Assembly: GCA_937894805.1 (NCBI GenBank)
Contig: CALAYR010000117.1
Coordinates: forward strand, 1-23,702
Reading direction: 5' to 3'
DNA: 23,702 bases
Source: an uncultured Acidimicrobiaceae bacterium
GTDB taxonomy: Bacteria > Actinomycetota > Acidimicrobiia > Acidimicrobiales > RAAP-2
Shown here: positions 22,027 to 23,702 of the stretch, piece by piece
Layout: every line of letters starts with the position of its first letter
Position numbering within the stretch: position 1 is the stretch's first letter
Notes under the pieces: model-generated
Database searches by the model: none
What the model saw: only the letters and a program-made list of their open reading frames with translations
Told to the model about the DNA's origin: nothing
Program-made: the position numbers and the translations under genes

Positions 22027-22053
22027 GTTTCGAATGGCCCAGAAGGGGCTTGG

Positions 22054-22059
22054 TAGTCT
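22054..22059 (+). promoter_or_regulatory. -10-like element of crgA (leaderless)
   Basis: TAGTCT lies 8 nt before ATG 22068. The purine run AGAAGGGG is about 20 nt away, too far for a Shine-Dalgarno, so a leaderless transcript is favoured. Confidence 0.5.
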
Positions 22060-22067
22060 TTCGCCCT

Positions 22068-22385
22068 ATGGCCCTGCTCTCACGTTTTAAGAAGTCGTCC
22101 ACGACTGTCGCCGCCCCGTCTAAGCCCGTGCGTCACGCTGGTAACCGCACCGGTCGGTACGTCTCGGCGACCGAGTCGGGACGAGTAACCGCTCGTGCGC
22201 CCAAGGCGAACGCCTCGAGCCCCGCGTGGTACGGCCGGACCATTCTGGGTCTCCTGGGTGCCGGCGTAATCGTCATAGCGATGAACTACCTTCACGCATT
22301 GCCAGGTTCAGTCTCTTCGTGGTACTTGGTGGTTGGCCTAGCGGCGATCTTCGGCGGCTTCTTCATGGCGACCCGGTACCGATAA
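22068..22385 (+). CDS. crgA: Cell division protein CrgA
   Basis: CrgA is an actinobacterial divisome membrane protein that interacts with FtsZ, FtsQ, FtsI and other division proteins. The 105-aa product has a basic cytoplasmic N-terminus (MALLSRFKKSSTT to about residue 55) and two transmembrane helices (about 57-74 and 84-101) joined by a short loop (LHALPGSVSSW), ending in TRYR. The SPAWYGRTILGLLG segment before helix 1 is family-like. ATG 22068 gives the expected length; the in-frame upstream extension is not family-like. Divergence from pabA and proximity to pknB match the mycobacterial arrangement. A strong terminator follows. Confidence 0.9.
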   Translation: MALLSRFKKSSTTVAAPSKPVRHAGNRTGRYVSATESGRVTARAPKANASSPAWYGRTILGLLGAGVIVIAMNYLHALPGSVSSWYLVVGLAAIFGGFFMATRYR

Positions 22386-22399
22386 CGCGTCAAGCACTA

Positions 22400-22431
22400 A
22401 AAAAGCCCCGCGGTTTCCCGCGGGGCTTTTT
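22400..22431. terminator. Bidirectional intrinsic terminator between crgA and thiolase gene
   Basis: AAAAAGCCCCGCGG (22400-22413), loop TTTC, CCGCGGGGCTTTTT (22418-22431) form a perfect 14-bp stem flanked by A and T runs, so it can end transcription of crgA (plus) and of the thiolase gene (minus). It is the only textbook intrinsic terminator in the window. Confidence 0.95.
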
Positions 22432-22443
22432 CGTGAGGCGTAA

Positions 22444-23619
22444 CTAGACGCGCTCGATGATGGTGGCGTTGGCCAAGCCACCGCCCTCACACATCGTGAT
22501 GAGTCCGTACTTACCACCGGTGCGCTCGAGCTCGTTGAGCAAGGTTGCGCAGAGCTTGGCGCCAGAAGCACCGAGCGGGTGACCGAGGGCAATGGCGCCA
22601 CCGTTGACGTTGACCTTCGAGAGGTCCGCGTTCAGTTCCTTCTGCCACGCGAGGACCACGGAAGCGAAGGCTTCGTTGATCTCGACGAGGTCGATCTGGT
22701 CCAAGGTGAGGCCGGAGCGCTCGAGGATCTTCTGGGTCGCGGGAATAGGACCAGTCAACATCGTGACGGGGTCTACGCCGGCGAGAGCGAAGCTGTGGAA
22801 CTTGGCACGGATGGGCAGGCCCAATTCGTTTGCCTTTTCTTCGCTCATGATCAATACCGCGGACGCACCGTCGGTGATCTGCGACGCGTTTCCGGCCGTG
22901 ACCTTGCCGCCTTCCTTGAAGGCTGGCTTGAGCTTGGCGAGGCTCTCGGTGCTCGAGTCGGGACGGATACCTTCGTCAGCCGTCATGACTTCGCCGGTGT
23001 AGTTACCCTCGGCGTCCTTGAGCTGAATTGGGATGATCTCGTTCTCGAAGCGACCTTCGGCGGTGGCACGAGCGGCCCGCTTGTGGCTCTCGGCCGAGAA
23101 GGTGTCGAGGTCTTCGCGTGAGATGCCCCACTTGTCGGCGATCATTTCGGCGCCGATGCCCTGACCCTGGAGTCCACCCTGGGGCTCGTAGCGGTCACGG
23201 ACGCGAGGTCCGAAGGGGAAGCCGGAGTCCTTGCCGATGGATGAACCCATGGCAACGGTCGACATCACTTCAATGCCCGCAGCGACAACGATGTCGTAGG
23301 CACCGGAAATAACACCCTGCGCGGCGAAGTGCAACGCCTGCTGTGACGAACCACACTGGCGGTCGATCGTCGTCGACGGAACTGACTCGGGCCAACCGGC
23401 GGCGAGCACGGCGCTACGTCCGACGTTGAAGGCCTGACCACCGACCTGCGACACGCAACCCATGATGACGTCATCAATGAGGGCGGGGTCGAGGTTGTTT
23501 CGCTCGGCGATGGCCTTGAGGGCCTCCGACGCGAGGTCTACGGGGTGCCACGTACTTAACTTGCCGCCACGCTTCCCACCGGGGGTACGAATGGCGTCCA
23601 CAATTACCGCTGTAGGCAT
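22444..23619 (-). CDS. Thiolase (acetyl-CoA C-acyltransferase)
   Basis: Thiolases condense or thiolytically cleave acyl-CoA esters, most often in beta-oxidation or sterol/fatty-acid degradation in actinobacteria. The 391-aa protein has the acyl-accepting Cys89 (DRQCGSSQQALH), NEAFASVVLAW, His347 (GHPLGASGAK) and the C-terminal Cys377 (MCEGGGLANA), a complete catalytic set. The C-terminus IIERV is as expected. Degradative FadA-type and biosynthetic AtoB-type roles cannot be separated by eye; no neighbouring beta-oxidation gene is seen to the left. ATG 23619 has an AAAAGGA Shine-Dalgarno about 6 nt upstream, unlike the leaderless genes nearby. Confidence 0.94.
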   Translation of the reverse strand: MPTAVIVDAIRTPGGKRGGKLSTWHPVDLASEALKAIAERNNLDPALIDDVIMGCVSQVGGQAFNVGRSAVLAAGWPESVPSTTIDRQCGSSQQALHFAAQGVISGAYDIVVAAGIEVMSTVAMGSSIGKDSGFPFGPRVRDRYEPQGGLQGQGIGAEMIADKWGISREDLDTFSAESHKRAARATAEGRFENEIIPIQLKDAEGNYTGEVMTADEGIRPDSSTESLAKLKPAFKEGGKVTAGNASQITDGASAVLIMSEEKANELGLPIRAKFHSFALAGVDPVTMLTGPIPATQKILERSGLTLDQIDLVEINEAFASVVLAWQKELNADLSKVNVNGGAIALGHPLGASGAKLCATLLNELERTGGKYGLITMCEGGGLANATIIERV

Positions 23620-23660
23620 GTGATTCCTTTTCTAAAAATGGCCGAAGTGCCAACTGCGAA

Positions 23661-23690
23661 ATCCTAGCCAGCCCGAGAAAGTATCGTCAC
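23661..23690 (-). promoter_or_regulatory. Candidate thiolase gene promoter
   Basis: On the minus strand GTGACG (23690-23685), 18 nt, TAGGAT (23666-23661), about 41 nt before ATG 23619, leaving a short 5' leader with a Shine-Dalgarno. The -35 hexamer and spacing match the promoter before the SDR epimerase gene. Confidence 0.55.
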
Positions 23691-23702
23691 AGGGGTGAGT
23701 TC
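23682..23702 (+). promoter_or_regulatory. Possible start of a divergent gene at the window edge
   Basis: TATCGT (23682-23687) is followed 7 nt later by GTG (23695-23697), the same arrangement as the leaderless gene heads upstream. Only 8 nt of any coding sequence lie in the window, so a gene cannot be confirmed. Confidence 0.2.

Noticed and set aside
1..23702. CRISPR arrays, insertion sequences, rRNA, other tRNA genes, phage genes
   Set aside because: No regularly spaced repeats, transposase motifs or rRNA-like segments were seen, and only one tRNA fold was found.

Overview
This is a chromosomal replication-origin region from an actinobacterium (phylum Actinomycetota). The evidence is the origin-proximal order rpmH-rnpA-yidD-yidC (leftward) and dnaA-dnaN-recF-dciA-gyrB-gyrA (rightward), plus a FhaA/FhaB/PstP/PbpA/PknB signalling cluster and crgA, which together are typical of this phylum. 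A deep lineage such as Acidimicrobiia is possible, but that is only an impression. The first 22 bases are Illumina adapter, not genome, so the window begins at a contig end.

Left part (23-10,023). A leftward operon carries ribosomal protein L34 (missed by length-filtered ORF calling), the RNase P protein, YidD and a YidC truncated by the contig end. Rightward lie the replication genes. The 252-bp dnaA-dnaN gap carries an origin-like arrangement: degenerate DnaA boxes, a GC clamp, DnaA-trio-like repeats, then an AT-rich stretch. recF and dciA overlap by one base. Gyrase B and A follow.

Middle (10,020-15,660). A leftward DsbA/FrnE-like thiol oxidoreductase meets gyrA tail to tail, the two stop codons sharing TTAA. 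Divergent from it is a two-gene unit, an acetyl-CoA hydrolase/transferase coupled by TAATG to an ABC-F ATPase. Next come an NAD(P)-dependent SDR epimerase and an accessory Phd/VapC toxin-antitoxin pair with a perfect 20-bp palindromic operator. A tRNA-Leu(CAG) gene lies on the minus strand.

Right part (15,740-23,702). A tightly packed cluster, fhaA-fhaB-pstP-pbpA-pknB, encodes phosphorylation-controlled cell-wall growth: two FHA phosphothreonine readers, the phosphatase, a transpeptidase and a kinase with four extracellular PASTA domains. Compared with the Mycobacterium order, rodA and pknA are absent. pabA/trpG (leftward) and crgA (rightward) follow, as in Mycobacterium. A strong bidirectional terminator separates crgA from a convergent thiolase gene.

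Most genes are core and ordinary, and I found no convincing new multi-gene system. The points most worth a second look are: DnaA-trio architecture in oriC; an apparent leaderless-promoter pattern (TANNNT 6-10 nt before the start codon) at most standalone gene heads on the right; Asn at the GyrB position of the E. coli quinolone-resistance residue Asp426; missing rodA and pknA; paired cysteines in the last two PASTA domains; and the palindromic toxin-antitoxin operator.
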